DNA of 64,000 nt from Parazoarcus communis (GTDB taxonomy: Bacteria; Pseudomonadota; Gammaproteobacteria; Burkholderiales; Rhodocyclaceae). A program made the position numbers and the translations under genes. The DNA is taken from assembly GCF_003111665.1 (NCBI RefSeq), contig NZ_CP022188.1, positions 1,736,001-1,800,000 of the forward strand. Reading direction: 5' to 3'. Shown here piece after piece: positions 16,384 to 25,066 of this stretch (within the stretch, counting starts at the first letter, position 1; every line of letters begins with the position of its first letter). The notes under the pieces were generated by a model. That model worked only from the letters and a program-made list of their open reading frames with translations, was not told the origin of the DNA and searched no databases.

Positions 16384-17826
16384 TCAGACCCGGTAGCTGA
16401 TCTCGTGGCCGGTGTCCGGGTCGGTACAGGTCACGGTGGCGGTGCGGAAGTTCAGGTCCACAAATACCAGCGCACTGTGTGGGCCATTGCGCCAGCCCAT
16501 CGAGACGCTGGAGTCGTTCGAATAATGCAGTTCGAATTCGCCGTCGAAGGCCGGGTGCGTCGAGCGCAGCTCCATCAGCTTGCACTGGCGCTGGGCGACT
16601 TCACTGCCGAGGGCTGCGACCGCTTCGTCCACGGTGTAGTAGTGGCGGTTGATGTCGCGCGCCTCGCCGGTTTTCTCCATCAGCTCGAAGTCGTTGCGAC
16701 CGGCCAGCAGGCCGACGTAATAGACCTGCGGGATGCCGGGCGCGAACATCTGGATCGCGCGCGCCGCAATATAGGCGTCGTCATTGCACTGCACGGCTTC
16801 GAAGAAGGTGCAGGTGAGCTGGTAGATGGCGCCGACGCTGTGGGCATTGGCCGCCGAGCGGCGCAGGATGGGGTCGGCGCTGCGGTCGGAGACGTTCTTG
16901 ATCACCGCTTCGACGTGGTAGCGCGGCAGGATGTCCTCGACGTCGGGGATGCAGATGCCGTCGTGGGTGTCGAGCACGGTGACCTGATTGTGCGGGCACA
17001 TCCGCAGCCAGGACTTGAGATAGCTGCTGTTGAGGTCCATCAGCGCGTGCAGTAGCAGGGGCGGCAGGGCGAAGGCGTAGGCCCACATGCCGCGGCGGGC
17101 AATCGCGTACTGGTAGCTCGGGTGGTCGTGGACTTCGGGCATGATTTCGATGCCACGTTCGGCGGCGGTCTTGCGGAACCATTCCAGAATGCGCCACACG
17201 TCCGGTTCGACCAGGAAGCAGCTGGTGCCGATCTTCTTGGTGGTGTAACCGAAGGCGTCAAGTCGCAGCAGCTTGACACCACGTTCGCCGAGGAAGGTGA
17301 TGGTGTCGGTCATCATCGCGTAGGTTTCCTCGGCATTGTAGTCGAGGTCGATCTGGCTCTCGCTGAAGGTGCACCACACGCGGCCATGCGTGCCGTCCGC
17401 GAAGGTGACGTCGCGGAAGGGTTCCTTCTCCTTGCGGATGTGGATCTTGGCGAGATCGTCAGGGCCGATTTCGCCCAGCGCATCGACATCGACGAACAGC
17501 GCCGCAAATTCGGAGGCCTTGCCCTTCTTCTTGAAGTCCTGAAACTCACGCGACTGATCCGAGATGTGGTTCAGGATCAGGTCGAGGCAGACGTCGTAAT
17601 GGCTTGCGATGCGCTCAACGTCCGCCCAGTCGCCGAAGACCGGATCGATCTCCTTGTGCGTCAGGGGCGAGAAGCCGCCGTCGGCATTCGACGGAAAGGG
17701 GGGCAGCAGGTGCAGTCCGCCGATCGCCTTGCCCAGATGCTGTTCGATGAAATCGGCAAGATCGTTCAGGTGGGTGCCGATCCGGTTCGGATAGGCAATG
17801 AGCTGCACCTTGTTTTTGAGCGCCAT
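16384..17826 (-). CDS. Sucrose-phosphorylase-type enzyme (GH13_18)
   Basis: A phosphorolytic GH13 enzyme of 480 residues, expected to split sucrose, or a glucosyl-glycerol/glycerate relative, into alpha-glucose-1-phosphate and the acceptor. Family markers run the whole length: KNKVQLIAYPNRIG, GGLHLLPPFP, ILNHISDQSREFQDF, LLRLDAFGY with the nucleophile Asp, IMPEVHDH with the acid/base Glu, VLDTHDGI, and IPQVYYVGLLAGRND followed by RDINRHYY. The start at 17826 has GAAGGAGT. Subfamily 18 also contains glucosylglycerate and glucosylglycerol phosphorylases, so sucrose is not certain. Followed by DUF1992. Confidence 0.87.
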   Translation of the reverse strand: MALKNKVQLIAYPNRIGTHLNDLADFIEQHLGKAIGGLHLLPPFPSNADGGFSPLTHKEIDPVFGDWADVERIASHYDVCLDLILNHISDQSREFQDFKKKGKASEFAALFVDVDALGEIGPDDLAKIHIRKEKEPFRDVTFADGTHGRVWCTFSESQIDLDYNAEETYAMMTDTITFLGERGVKLLRLDAFGYTTKKIGTSCFLVEPDVWRILEWFRKTAAERGIEIMPEVHDHPSYQYAIARRGMWAYAFALPPLLLHALMDLNSSYLKSWLRMCPHNQVTVLDTHDGICIPDVEDILPRYHVEAVIKNVSDRSADPILRRSAANAHSVGAIYQLTCTFFEAVQCNDDAYIAARAIQMFAPGIPQVYYVGLLAGRNDFELMEKTGEARDINRHYYTVDEAVAALGSEVAQRQCKLMELRSTHPAFDGEFELHYSNDSSVSMGWRNGPHSALVFVDLNFRTATVTCTDPDTGHEISYRV

Positions 17827-18050
17827 GCGAACTCCTTCGGCTGGTGGCCTGCTGATGGGGACAGTGCACGCCGATCGGGCTGGCGAGGGTGTACAAAATA
17901 CTGAGGAGCATCCGGGGGTGCAAGCACGGCGGCCCGGCCTTGTGTGACGCATGTCATGACACGGTTCGAGGGCATGGCCCGCAGGTCGCAAAACCCCTTC
18001 TGCAGAACGGGATTCAGGGGCATGGGGAACTTAGCCCGGATTGGGCACCC

Positions 18051-18056
18051 TATAAT
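18051..18056 (+). promoter_or_regulatory. Perfect -10 element of the cytochrome c' lipoprotein gene
   Basis: TATAAT lies 65 bp before the ATG of the next gene. The -35 region (AACTTA, 17 bases upstream) is poor. Confidence 0.4.
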
Positions 18057-18121
18057 CGTCACCCCGGACGTGCGGCGCAGGCCGCCCGACCACCTTCAGA
18101 CCCCTCTTTCTGGATGCCCGC

Positions 18122-18571
18122 ATGCTGCGATTGTTTGTTTCGTCCCTTTTCATGGTGCTTGCCCTTGCCGCCTGTAATCAGCAGGTGGAGGATACCGGGC
18201 CGGGGCAGCCGGTGAAGCATCGCCAGGACGCGTTCAAGGCGATGCTCCGCGCGTTTGAGCCGATGGGCGTCATGCTTCGCGACAAACAGTACGACGCCGG
18301 GAAGTTCGCCGAGCTGTCTGCCGATCTGGTGGCGCGCCGGGAAGCCCCGTGGGCCTACTTCACCGCCGATACGCTCTATCCGCCGACCAAGGCCAAGGCC
18401 GCGGTGTGGGAGCGCGCAGATGAATTCGAGCGCGAGCGTCAGACCTTCTTCGATGCGACCGACGCGCTGCTTGCCGCGGCACAGACGCGCGAGCTTGAGC
18501 AGGTCGGGCCCGCTTACGAAAAGGTGTACGACAGTTGCAAGTCCTGCCACAACGACTTCAAGAAAAAGTGA
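18122..18571 (+). CDS. Cytochrome c'-family lipoprotein
   Basis: A 149-residue predicted outer- or inner-membrane-anchored lipoprotein: signal with lipobox LAAC (Cys18), a helical body with FKAMLRAFEPMG, and a C-terminal CKSCHNDFKKK haem site as in cytochrome c'/c556. The body (KFAELSADLVARREAPWAYF) is typical of cytochrome c'. The role may be NO handling or electron transfer. Start ATG 18122 is 65 bp after a TATAAT. It is a second member of the family in this window beside the soluble one at 10075-10497. Confidence 0.83.
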   Translation: MLRLFVSSLFMVLALAACNQQVEDTGPGQPVKHRQDAFKAMLRAFEPMGVMLRDKQYDAGKFAELSADLVARREAPWAYFTADTLYPPTKAKAAVWERADEFERERQTFFDATDALLAAAQTRELEQVGPAYEKVYDSCKSCHNDFKKK

Positions 18572-18745
18572 GTCGATGAAGGTCCGTCGCGGCCCTGTGC
18601 CGGGCCTTCTCCACTGATGGCGTGATTCGCGGCTGAGCTCAGGTCGTCACAGTTTTGACCGGCATCGCCTGTCCACGCCCTCCAATGTGCGGCCCCTGCG
18701 GGCTTGGGGTTTGCCAGTCCGCGGCTTCACTTTGGTGGACGTTGT

Positions 18746-18813
18746 ATTTGTGCACAAATTAATGTTTTCGGTCTCGTGAAAACATAAATCCACTGCATTT
18801 GCGTGAATTTATG
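18746..18813. promoter_or_regulatory. Cluster of palindromes upstream of the diguanylate cyclase
   Basis: Three inverted repeats follow each other: ATTTGTGCACAAAT (perfect 14-bp palindrome, 18746-18759), GTTTTC/GAAAAC (18764-18769, 18778-18783), and CATAAAT/ATTTATG (18783-18789, 18807-18813). The stretch is much more AT-rich than its surroundings and probably holds the promoter and operators of the following gene. Confidence 0.45.
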
Positions 18814-18854
18814 AAATATGATGTGCGGGTTGTGCCGCGCGGCACACCGCAGTC

Positions 18855-20732
18855 ATGAGGCAGCAGGGCATTGATGCGCGCATACCAGAAACGATTCACG
18901 AACGGCCCGGCCCCCGGGCGCCTGAAATCCCGGTCAGATCCATGCTGAAGCCGGGCCGCATTGCCATCTTTGTGCTGTTTTGCCTGCGTCGTGTGCGTGT
19001 CGCAGCGATGCGGTCGGCGCTGGCGTCCGGCCTCCTGTGGATTGCATTGATGAGTGTGTCGCCCGCCCATGCGCAGGGCGTCGCGCTGGACAGCCTGACG
19101 TCCGAACCACTCGGGCGTGCGGGTGCCGTGATGCTTGAGCATGGCGGTGCGTTCTCCGCGGAGGAGGCCCTGGAACTGCAGCGGCAGGGCGCGTTCGAGC
19201 GTCCCGGGGTGGCGGTTCCCAAGTTTGGTATCGGATCGCAGCCGGTGTGGTTTCACCTGGCCGTCGACAATCGTGGCGGTCATGCCGTGTCCCGGCGACT
19301 GCTGGCGGGAGCATCCTGGATCGAGCGCCTCGACGTCTTCATCGTGCGCGGCGGGGTGCCTGTCTCGCAGTGGGTTGCGGGCGATGGCGACGCGAGCCGC
19401 CGTCATCCGCTGGGCAGTCTGGGCTACGCCTTCGATCACGACTTCGAGCCGGGAATCACCGAGATCCTGTTGCGTGCCGAGACCGCCGACCCGCTGGTGT
19501 TGCCGGTTCGCCTGTTGAGTCCGGATGCCGCGACGGCGGCAATGCGCTTGCAGGACTACGGCTACGGCATGGTGTATGGCTTCCTGCTGGCGCTGATTGC
19601 CTACAACGCGATGCTCTACGCCGGACTGCGGGACAGCAGTCACCTGAACTACGCGCTTTATCTCGCCACCTTCATCCTGCTCAATATCTCCTACTCGGGG
19701 CGCGGCTATGAATGGCTGTGGCCGGAGAGTGTCATCTTCCAGCAGTACGTCACGCTGGTGCTGATGGTGCTGTTTGGCTGTGCCGGGCTGCGCTTTGCCT
19801 CCAGCTTTCTTGAGCTCGGACGGCTGCATCCGCAGGCCGAGCGTGGTGTGCGCGTCCTCATGCGGATCGGGTTGGGGGCCATTGCACTCACTGTCGTCAT
19901 GCAATCGCAGGCTGCGGCAGCGGTGGTGGCGTTTGTTTTCGTGCTCGCTTTCTCGGTGCTGATGGTCGGGCTCGGCGTGCTGAGCCTGCGCCACGGGCGG
20001 CGGCCGGCCAGTTATTTCCTGGCCGGTGCGGTGGTGGCGATGGCGGGGGCTGCGGTGACCGCGACGAGTGTGTGGGCCGGCTTGCCGTACTCCGAAGCCT
20101 TCTTTCATGCCGCGGAACTGGGCATGGTGCTCGAGGGCAGCCTGCTGGCGCTGGCCCTGGCTTACCGCATGCGCCTGGTTCAGGCTGCACGCACCGAGGC
20201 CGAGCATCTGTCACGCATCGATCCGCTGACCGGCTTGCTGAACCGGCGCGCCTTTCTCGGCCTGGCCGAGGGGGTGTGGAGTACGGCGGTGCGCAAGGGG
20301 CGCCCGCTGTCGATCATCCTGATCGACCTCGACCATTTCAAGGCAATCAACGATACCTACGGGCATGAAACCGGTGATCGGGCGCTGATGGCGGTTGCCG
20401 GCGCCCTGAACCGCAACTGCCGGCGCGGAGACATCTCCGCACGGTGGGGCGGCGAGGAGTTCATCCTGCTGTTGCCGGAAACCAGTGCGGAGCAGGCCCG
20501 CACAATGGCCATCCGCCTGCTGTCGGATATCCGCGCCATGTCGGTTGCGGATCAGGTCGGTGCCGCCTGTCTGTCGGCCAGCCTCGGGGTTGTCGAGCGC
20601 AGGCAGCATGAGGTGCTCGAAGCCCTGATCCGCGAGGCCGACGGTTGCATGTACGAGGCCAAGCGCGCCGGACGCGGCTGTGTCTGCGGCGTGTCGCCTG
20701 CAGGCGGGGACGCCGCGCTCGCAGCCGATTGA
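18855..20732 (+). CDS. 7TM-DISM diguanylate cyclase (GGDEF)
   Basis: Makes cyclic di-GMP from GTP in response to a periplasmic signal. Order: hydrophobic signal region, periplasmic 7TMR-DISMED2 beta-sandwich (about residues 75-225), seven-helix 7TMR-DISM block (about 230-430), and a C-terminal GGDEF domain (about 455-610). The catalytic site is RWGGEEFILLLPE, with the upstream DPLTGLLNRRAF and DLDHFKAINDTYGHETGD. An RxxD inhibitory site is not evident. The start is uncertain: 18855 is the longest, while ATG 19008 gives a clean signal peptide (MRSALASGLLWIALMSVSPAHA). Neither has a strong ribosome site. Monocistronic by spacing. Confidence 0.88.
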   Translation: MRQQGIDARIPETIHERPGPRAPEIPVRSMLKPGRIAIFVLFCLRRVRVAAMRSALASGLLWIALMSVSPAHAQGVALDSLTSEPLGRAGAVMLEHGGAFSAEEALELQRQGAFERPGVAVPKFGIGSQPVWFHLAVDNRGGHAVSRRLLAGASWIERLDVFIVRGGVPVSQWVAGDGDASRRHPLGSLGYAFDHDFEPGITEILLRAETADPLVLPVRLLSPDAATAAMRLQDYGYGMVYGFLLALIAYNAMLYAGLRDSSHLNYALYLATFILLNISYSGRGYEWLWPESVIFQQYVTLVLMVLFGCAGLRFASSFLELGRLHPQAERGVRVLMRIGLGAIALTVVMQSQAAAAVVAFVFVLAFSVLMVGLGVLSLRHGRRPASYFLAGAVVAMAGAAVTATSVWAGLPYSEAFFHAAELGMVLEGSLLALALAYRMRLVQAARTEAEHLSRIDPLTGLLNRRAFLGLAEGVWSTAVRKGRPLSIILIDLDHFKAINDTYGHETGDRALMAVAGALNRNCRRGDISARWGGEEFILLLPETSAEQARTMAIRLLSDIRAMSVADQVGAACLSASLGVVERRQHEVLEALIREADGCMYEAKRAGRGCVCGVSPAGGDAALAAD

Positions 20733-20780
20733 CTGCCGCGGTCCGGACGTTCTTGCTGCGCGCCCCTTGGGGCAGCAGAC

Positions 20781-20978
20781 TCAGCCCAGTGGCTTGATGA
20801 AATAGCTCATGATCGTTGCCGATGCCTCGCCATCAGCCAGGATTGCAGCGGTCCATTTCGGGATGGCTTGTGCCGCCCAGATGACAAACACCGCAAGCAC
20901 GATCTTGCGGCCACGCGTCATGGCGTGAAGACGCTCCATCACCTCGGCTGAAGCGCCGTGTTCCTTTGTCTCTCTCAT
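20781..20978 (-). CDS. Small single-span membrane protein, unknown function
   Basis: 65 residues: a polar N-terminus, then one hydrophobic helix (about residues 28-40, IVLAVFVIWAAQAIP) and a short tail. I do not recognise the family. It is believed real because the ATG at 20978 is preceded by AAGGAG with six bases between. It stands alone between the cyclase and the helicase, convergent with the former. Confidence 0.5.
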   Translation of the reverse strand: MRETKEHGASAEVMERLHAMTRGRKIVLAVFVIWAAQAIPKWTAAILADGEASATIMSYFIKPLG

Positions 20979-21208
20979 TGCCCGCTCCTTGCTCGACGCC
21001 GGGTTTGACCCGGTCTGGATGCAACTGCCCGGCAGGTCCGGACCTCGCCTTGTGTGGCAGATGCATGTTGGAGAAGGAGCCTTTGCGGATCTTCAGTCCC
21101 GCGCACGAGCCTGCGGGGTGTCGCCGATGCCGGGCCGGCTTTTCTCCATCCATCCAGCGTAGTCGGTGCTGGCGGAGTTTCAAGGCGAGTCTTGCGGGGC
21201 GGGCGGGC

Positions 21209-23305
21209 TCAGTCCCACATGCCGCGCATTTTCGCGGCCAGATCGAGTGCAGCCTGACGCGATGCGGGCGTGCCGCGCAGTTCCGGAGGCGGTTCCGGCC
21301 AGGTGTGCTGTTCGAAGTGCGGCAGCAGGCGGTTGGGAATGAAGCGGGTGCGCCCGGCATACACATGACGGTCGCCCATGCCCTGCTGCTGGGTGACATA
21401 GAAACGCTGCGGCACGATGAGGTCGAGGTGGTCCTTTGCGCGCGTCATGCCGACATAGAGCAGGCGGCGCTCTTCTTCGATCTCGGCCGTGTGGCGGGTG
21501 GCGATGTCGGACGGAATGCAGCCATCCACCACGTTGAGCACGGTGACTGCATTCCATTCCTGACCCTTGGCCGAGTGCAGGGTGGACAGGATCAGGTAGT
21601 CCTCGTCGAGCAACGGCATGCCGGCTTCGTCGCTGGTGGCGCTGGGCGGGTCGAGCGTAAGCTCGGTGAGAAAGCGCTGCCGGCTGGGATAGGTGGCGGC
21701 AATGCGGCCGATCTGCTGGATGTCGCCCTGGCGCACGGCCGCATCGTCGTACAGGCGTGGCATTTGCGCTTCGTACCAGCGGCAGGCCAGCTCGAAGCTG
21801 GTCGGCCACGGTGCATCGTCACGGCCGAGGTGTTCGACCAGCGCGGCGAACTCGTTCCACGCCTGCTGAGCCGCATCGGGTACCGGCTGTTCGGCGAGCA
21901 GGGCGCAGCCCTCGGGCGCGGTACACACGTTGTCGAGGATGCGACCGGCGGTCTTGGGGCCGATGCCGGCCAGCAACTGCACGACCCTGAAACCGGAAAC
22001 GCGGTCGCGCAGGTTCTCTGCCCAGCGCTGCAGCGCGAGCACGTCCTTGACGTGGGCGGCTTCGAGAAACTTGAGCCCGCCGAACTTCACGAAGGGGATG
22101 TTGCGCCGGGTCAGCTCCATCTCCAGCCGGGCGCTGTGGCTGGCGGCGCGGAACAGCACCGCCTGCTGCTTGAGCCGGATGCCTTCCTCACGGCGGGCGA
22201 GCGCGCGTTCGACCACGTAAGCGGCCTGATCGGCATCGTCGCGCACCGACACCAGTTGCGGCCGGGCGCTGCTGTCGCGCTCGGACCACAGATCCTTGCT
22301 GTAGCGCTCCGCCGCCTGCGCGATCACCGCATTGGCCGCGTCGAGGATGGGGCGGGTGGAGCGGTAGTTCTGTTCCAGCGTCACGCGATGGGCGGGCGGC
22401 TCGAAGCAGGCGGGAAAGTCGAGGATGTTGCGCACCGTGGCGCCGCGAAAGGCGTAGATCGACTGCGCATCGTCGCCGACCACGGTGAGGCCACGCCCGT
22501 CCGGCTTCATGCCCAGCAGGATCTCGGCCTGCAGGTGGTTGGTGTCCTGGTATTCATCCACCAGCACATGCTGGAACAGGCCGCCGACCTCTGCTGCCAG
22601 CGCCGGATCGGCCACCATGTGCGCCCAGTACAGCAGCAGGTCGTCGTAATCGAGCACCTGCTGCGCCTGCTTGGCGGCGACGTAGGCGCGGAACAGGGCT
22701 TTCAGGTCGTCCGCCCACTCTGCGCACCACGGAAAGGTCGATTGCAGCACGTCCTTCAGCGGCGCACGCGTATTGACCACTGCCGAATAGATTGCGAGAC
22801 AGGTGTTCTTCTGCGGGAAGCGTTTGCTGCGTGATGAGAGCCCCGCCTCGTGACGGGCGAGGTTCATCAGGTCGGCGGAGTCTTCGCGGTCGTGGATGGT
22901 GAATGCTGGGTCCAGCCCGATGCGCCCCGCGTACTCGCGCAGCAGGCGTGCGCCGATGCCGTGGAAGGTGCCCGACCATTGCAGGCTGGCTTGCGCCAGC
23001 CAGGGCGTGTCGGCTGCCGCCTGACCGAGAATGCGTTGCACCCGCCGTCCCATCTCGTCCGCTGCGCGGCGCGAGAAAGTGAGCAGCAGAATGCGTCCAG
23101 GGTCGGCTCCGCCGACGATCAGGCGTGCAACACGGTGGGCCAGGGTGTTGGTCTTGCCCGAGCCGGCACCGGCAATGACCAGCAGCGGGCCGGGAGTCTC
23201 GTTGCTGCCGTGACCGATGCCAAATTCCACCGCTTCGCGCTGGGCGGGGTTGAGGCGGTCGAGCCAGTCTGAAGGCGTGGCGGACGGAGTCTGGGAATGG
23301 GTCAT
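21209..23305 (-). CDS. UvrD/Rep-family ATP-dependent DNA helicase
   Basis: A 698-residue superfamily 1A helicase. Visible motifs: Q motif (LNPAQREAV), Walker A AGAGSGKTNTL (I), LLTFSRRAADEM (Ia), LVDEYQDTN (II), VVGDDAQSIYAFRGA (III), EQNYRSTRPIL (IV), LSTLHSAKGQEWNAV (V) and RRLLYVGMTRAKDHL (VI). It is an unwinding enzyme for repair or replication restart, a UvrD-like paralogue and not clearly canonical UvrD, PcrA or Rep. The start at 23305 gives MTHSQTP; longer frames upstream run over the globin end. Single gene. Confidence 0.9.
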   Translation of the reverse strand: MTHSQTPSATPSDWLDRLNPAQREAVEFGIGHGSNETPGPLLVIAGAGSGKTNTLAHRVARLIVGGADPGRILLLTFSRRAADEMGRRVQRILGQAAADTPWLAQASLQWSGTFHGIGARLLREYAGRIGLDPAFTIHDREDSADLMNLARHEAGLSSRSKRFPQKNTCLAIYSAVVNTRAPLKDVLQSTFPWCAEWADDLKALFRAYVAAKQAQQVLDYDDLLLYWAHMVADPALAAEVGGLFQHVLVDEYQDTNHLQAEILLGMKPDGRGLTVVGDDAQSIYAFRGATVRNILDFPACFEPPAHRVTLEQNYRSTRPILDAANAVIAQAAERYSKDLWSERDSSARPQLVSVRDDADQAAYVVERALARREEGIRLKQQAVLFRAASHSARLEMELTRRNIPFVKFGGLKFLEAAHVKDVLALQRWAENLRDRVSGFRVVQLLAGIGPKTAGRILDNVCTAPEGCALLAEQPVPDAAQQAWNEFAALVEHLGRDDAPWPTSFELACRWYEAQMPRLYDDAAVRQGDIQQIGRIAATYPSRQRFLTELTLDPPSATSDEAGMPLLDEDYLILSTLHSAKGQEWNAVTVLNVVDGCIPSDIATRHTAEIEEERRLLYVGMTRAKDHLDLIVPQRFYVTQQQGMGDRHVYAGRTRFIPNRLLPHFEQHTWPEPPPELRGTPASRQAALDLAAKMRGMWD

Positions 23306-23405
23306 GACTGTAATTCTATCCAGTTCCACGCCGGCTTTGGTGCTCGTCCTGCTCTGCAAACGTCAGCAAATTGATTGCACGCGTTGCTGCGCGTGCCTTC
23401 CCGGC

Positions 23406-23816
23406 TCAGGCCGGGGTGTCTTTTGATCGGGTCGCTGACGATGGGACGACCGGATCGAAGGGAAACAGGCCCGCCCGAAAGCTCTTTGCCATGAATTCGG
23501 CGCGGCCGATGGCGAGCTTGGCGGTTTCGGGGGGCAGGATCTCTTCGGCGGCTTCGCGGAACAGCGCCAGCCACTGGCTGAAGTGCTCGCGTGTGATCGG
23601 CAGGCGCATGTGCACCGGGAATGGATGGCCGGCGTAGCGCTTGGTGCCGAGCAGGGCGTTGGACCAGAAGTCGGTAACGATGGCGAGGTGGTGATCCCAG
23701 TCACCGACGGCGTTGTTGAACACCGGGCCGAGGTCGTCATCCAGCCGGGCCCGATCGTAGAAAACCTGCACGAGTTCGGCGATCTGGGCTTCGGTGACGG
23801 CAGGTGCTTCGGACAT
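23406..23816 (-). CDS. Group III truncated haemoglobin
   Basis: A 136-residue 2-on-2 globin. Markers: FYDRARLDDDLGPVFN at the N-terminus, WDHHLAIVTDFWSNALLG, YAGHPFPVHMRLPI, and the proximal His of EHFSQWLALF. Group III globins (Ctb-like) bind O2 or NO in the cytoplasm; the role here is likely NO or redox related. Start 23816 is supported by AAGAGA. A longer frame upstream has no family match. The C-terminal tail (SATRSKDTPA) is variable. Confidence 0.87.
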   Translation of the reverse strand: MSEAPAVTEAQIAELVQVFYDRARLDDDLGPVFNNAVGDWDHHLAIVTDFWSNALLGTKRYAGHPFPVHMRLPITREHFSQWLALFREAAEEILPPETAKLAIGRAEFMAKSFRAGLFPFDPVVPSSATRSKDTPA

Positions 23817-23923
23817 GATGGTTCTCTTGAGGACGGGTTTCTGCATCGGGAAATATAGCCGATAAGCGGAGCGGCCACTTTTCTGCGTGACCCTGGCAGA
23901 TGTGCTTCGGCGTGGCCGCGTAC

Positions 23924-24766
23924 TCAGACGCGTGTGCTCATCCCCGCGAACTCGAGCAGATCGTCGATGAACGCATCGCGCTTCCACAGGTGCGGGGCAT
24001 GATCCACGCCCTCGTAGATGTGCAGTTTCGCGTTCGGCAGATGGCTGGCCACGTACTCGGCGGTGGCGGTCGAGTAGAAATTGCTCTCGCCGCCGTAGAT
24101 CAGCAAGGTCGGAATGTTCATCTGTGCCAGCACCGGGCGATAGTCGGCTGCGGTCAGGCTGTCCCAGCAGGCGATCAGGGGGGCGGGTGCCAGCTTTCGC
24201 AGGCGCTGACGCATGGCCTGGATGCCCTCGGTATTCTCCGCATAAGCCTGTGCAGCCGCTGCGTTCCGGCCGTCTGCCACCAGGCGCAGTACCGCTTCGG
24301 CAAAATCCTTGCGTAGCGCAGCCATGAAGGCTTCATTGCGCTGCGCGTCGAAATCGCCATAGACACCGAGAGTCCAGTTCAAGTCGGTCAGCAGGCGTGG
24401 AGACTGGTCGAGAATGACTGCACCGCCCAGTCGCTCGCAGCCGAAGTCGCGCACGTACTGCCACAGCGTGAGCGCGCCCATCGAGTGACCGACAACAACC
24501 GCGTCGCGCGCATCGTAGTGTGCCAGCAGGAGGTGCAGATCCTGCGCCATCCGCTGCACGGTCGGCACCGTGGTGGTCAGCGGCGCGTGCCCGCCGTGGC
24601 CACGGGCGTCCCAGCGAAAGATGCGGAAGTGCGCCGCCAGCGGCTCGATGAAAGGCGTCCAGTCGCGGTGGCTCGAGGTCCAGCCGTGCAGCAGCACCAG
24701 CGGGCGCCCCTGGCCGGAAATGCGCAAGTGGATGGTTTCGCCGTCGTCGGCGGTCAGCGTGTCCAT
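23924..24766 (-). CDS. Alpha/beta hydrolase
   Basis: A 280-residue serine hydrolase: oxyanion HGW (LLHGWTSSHRDW), nucleophile elbow VVGHSMGAL, acid Asp probably in the LLIYGGESN/TLL region, and catalytic His in EGVDHAPHLW. Substrate unknown; the family includes esterases, haloperoxidase-like and C-C hydrolases. It stands alone, downstream of no obvious operon partner. Confidence 0.82.
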   Translation of the reverse strand: MDTLTADDGETIHLRISGQGRPLVLLHGWTSSHRDWTPFIEPLAAHFRIFRWDARGHGGHAPLTTTVPTVQRMAQDLHLLLAHYDARDAVVVGHSMGALTLWQYVRDFGCERLGGAVILDQSPRLLTDLNWTLGVYGDFDAQRNEAFMAALRKDFAEAVLRLVADGRNAAAAQAYAENTEGIQAMRQRLRKLAPAPLIACWDSLTAADYRPVLAQMNIPTLLIYGGESNFYSTATAEYVASHLPNAKLHIYEGVDHAPHLWKRDAFIDDLLEFAGMSTRV

Positions 24767-25066
24767 GGAGCAGGATTATAAGGGCTGCATGCGTATGGAC
24801 TGTTACGTGATCACCGTCAGCCTCGAACGACTGAAACTCGACGGCCTTTTGCGGTGCTGGCGATCGGCAGCAGGGACGGTAGATGAAGACCGCCGGGCAC
24901 CATCGTCCGCTGACGCGACCTGAAACCAGAGCCCCGAACAACGATGCGCTGCTGCCCTATTCGGACGCATCCGCGCAAATTGCTAAGATGGTACGAAAAT
25001 TCCGGGGAGCGAGGATAATGTGGATGGCATGCTTTCGGAATATAGGGTTACTTGTCGAGGTCAATC
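24767..25066. other. Intergenic region between divergent genes
   Basis: About 300 bp shared by the alpha/beta hydrolase (minus) and the RhuM-Fic gene (plus). No credible ORF. The stretch 24975-25060 is AT-richer and probably carries the RhuM-Fic promoter, but I could not pick a convincing pair of elements. Confidence 0.3.

Noticed and set aside
20966..22834. 622-residue plus-strand frame opposite the helicase
   Set aside because: Antisense shadow; helicase motifs I-VI are on the minus strand.
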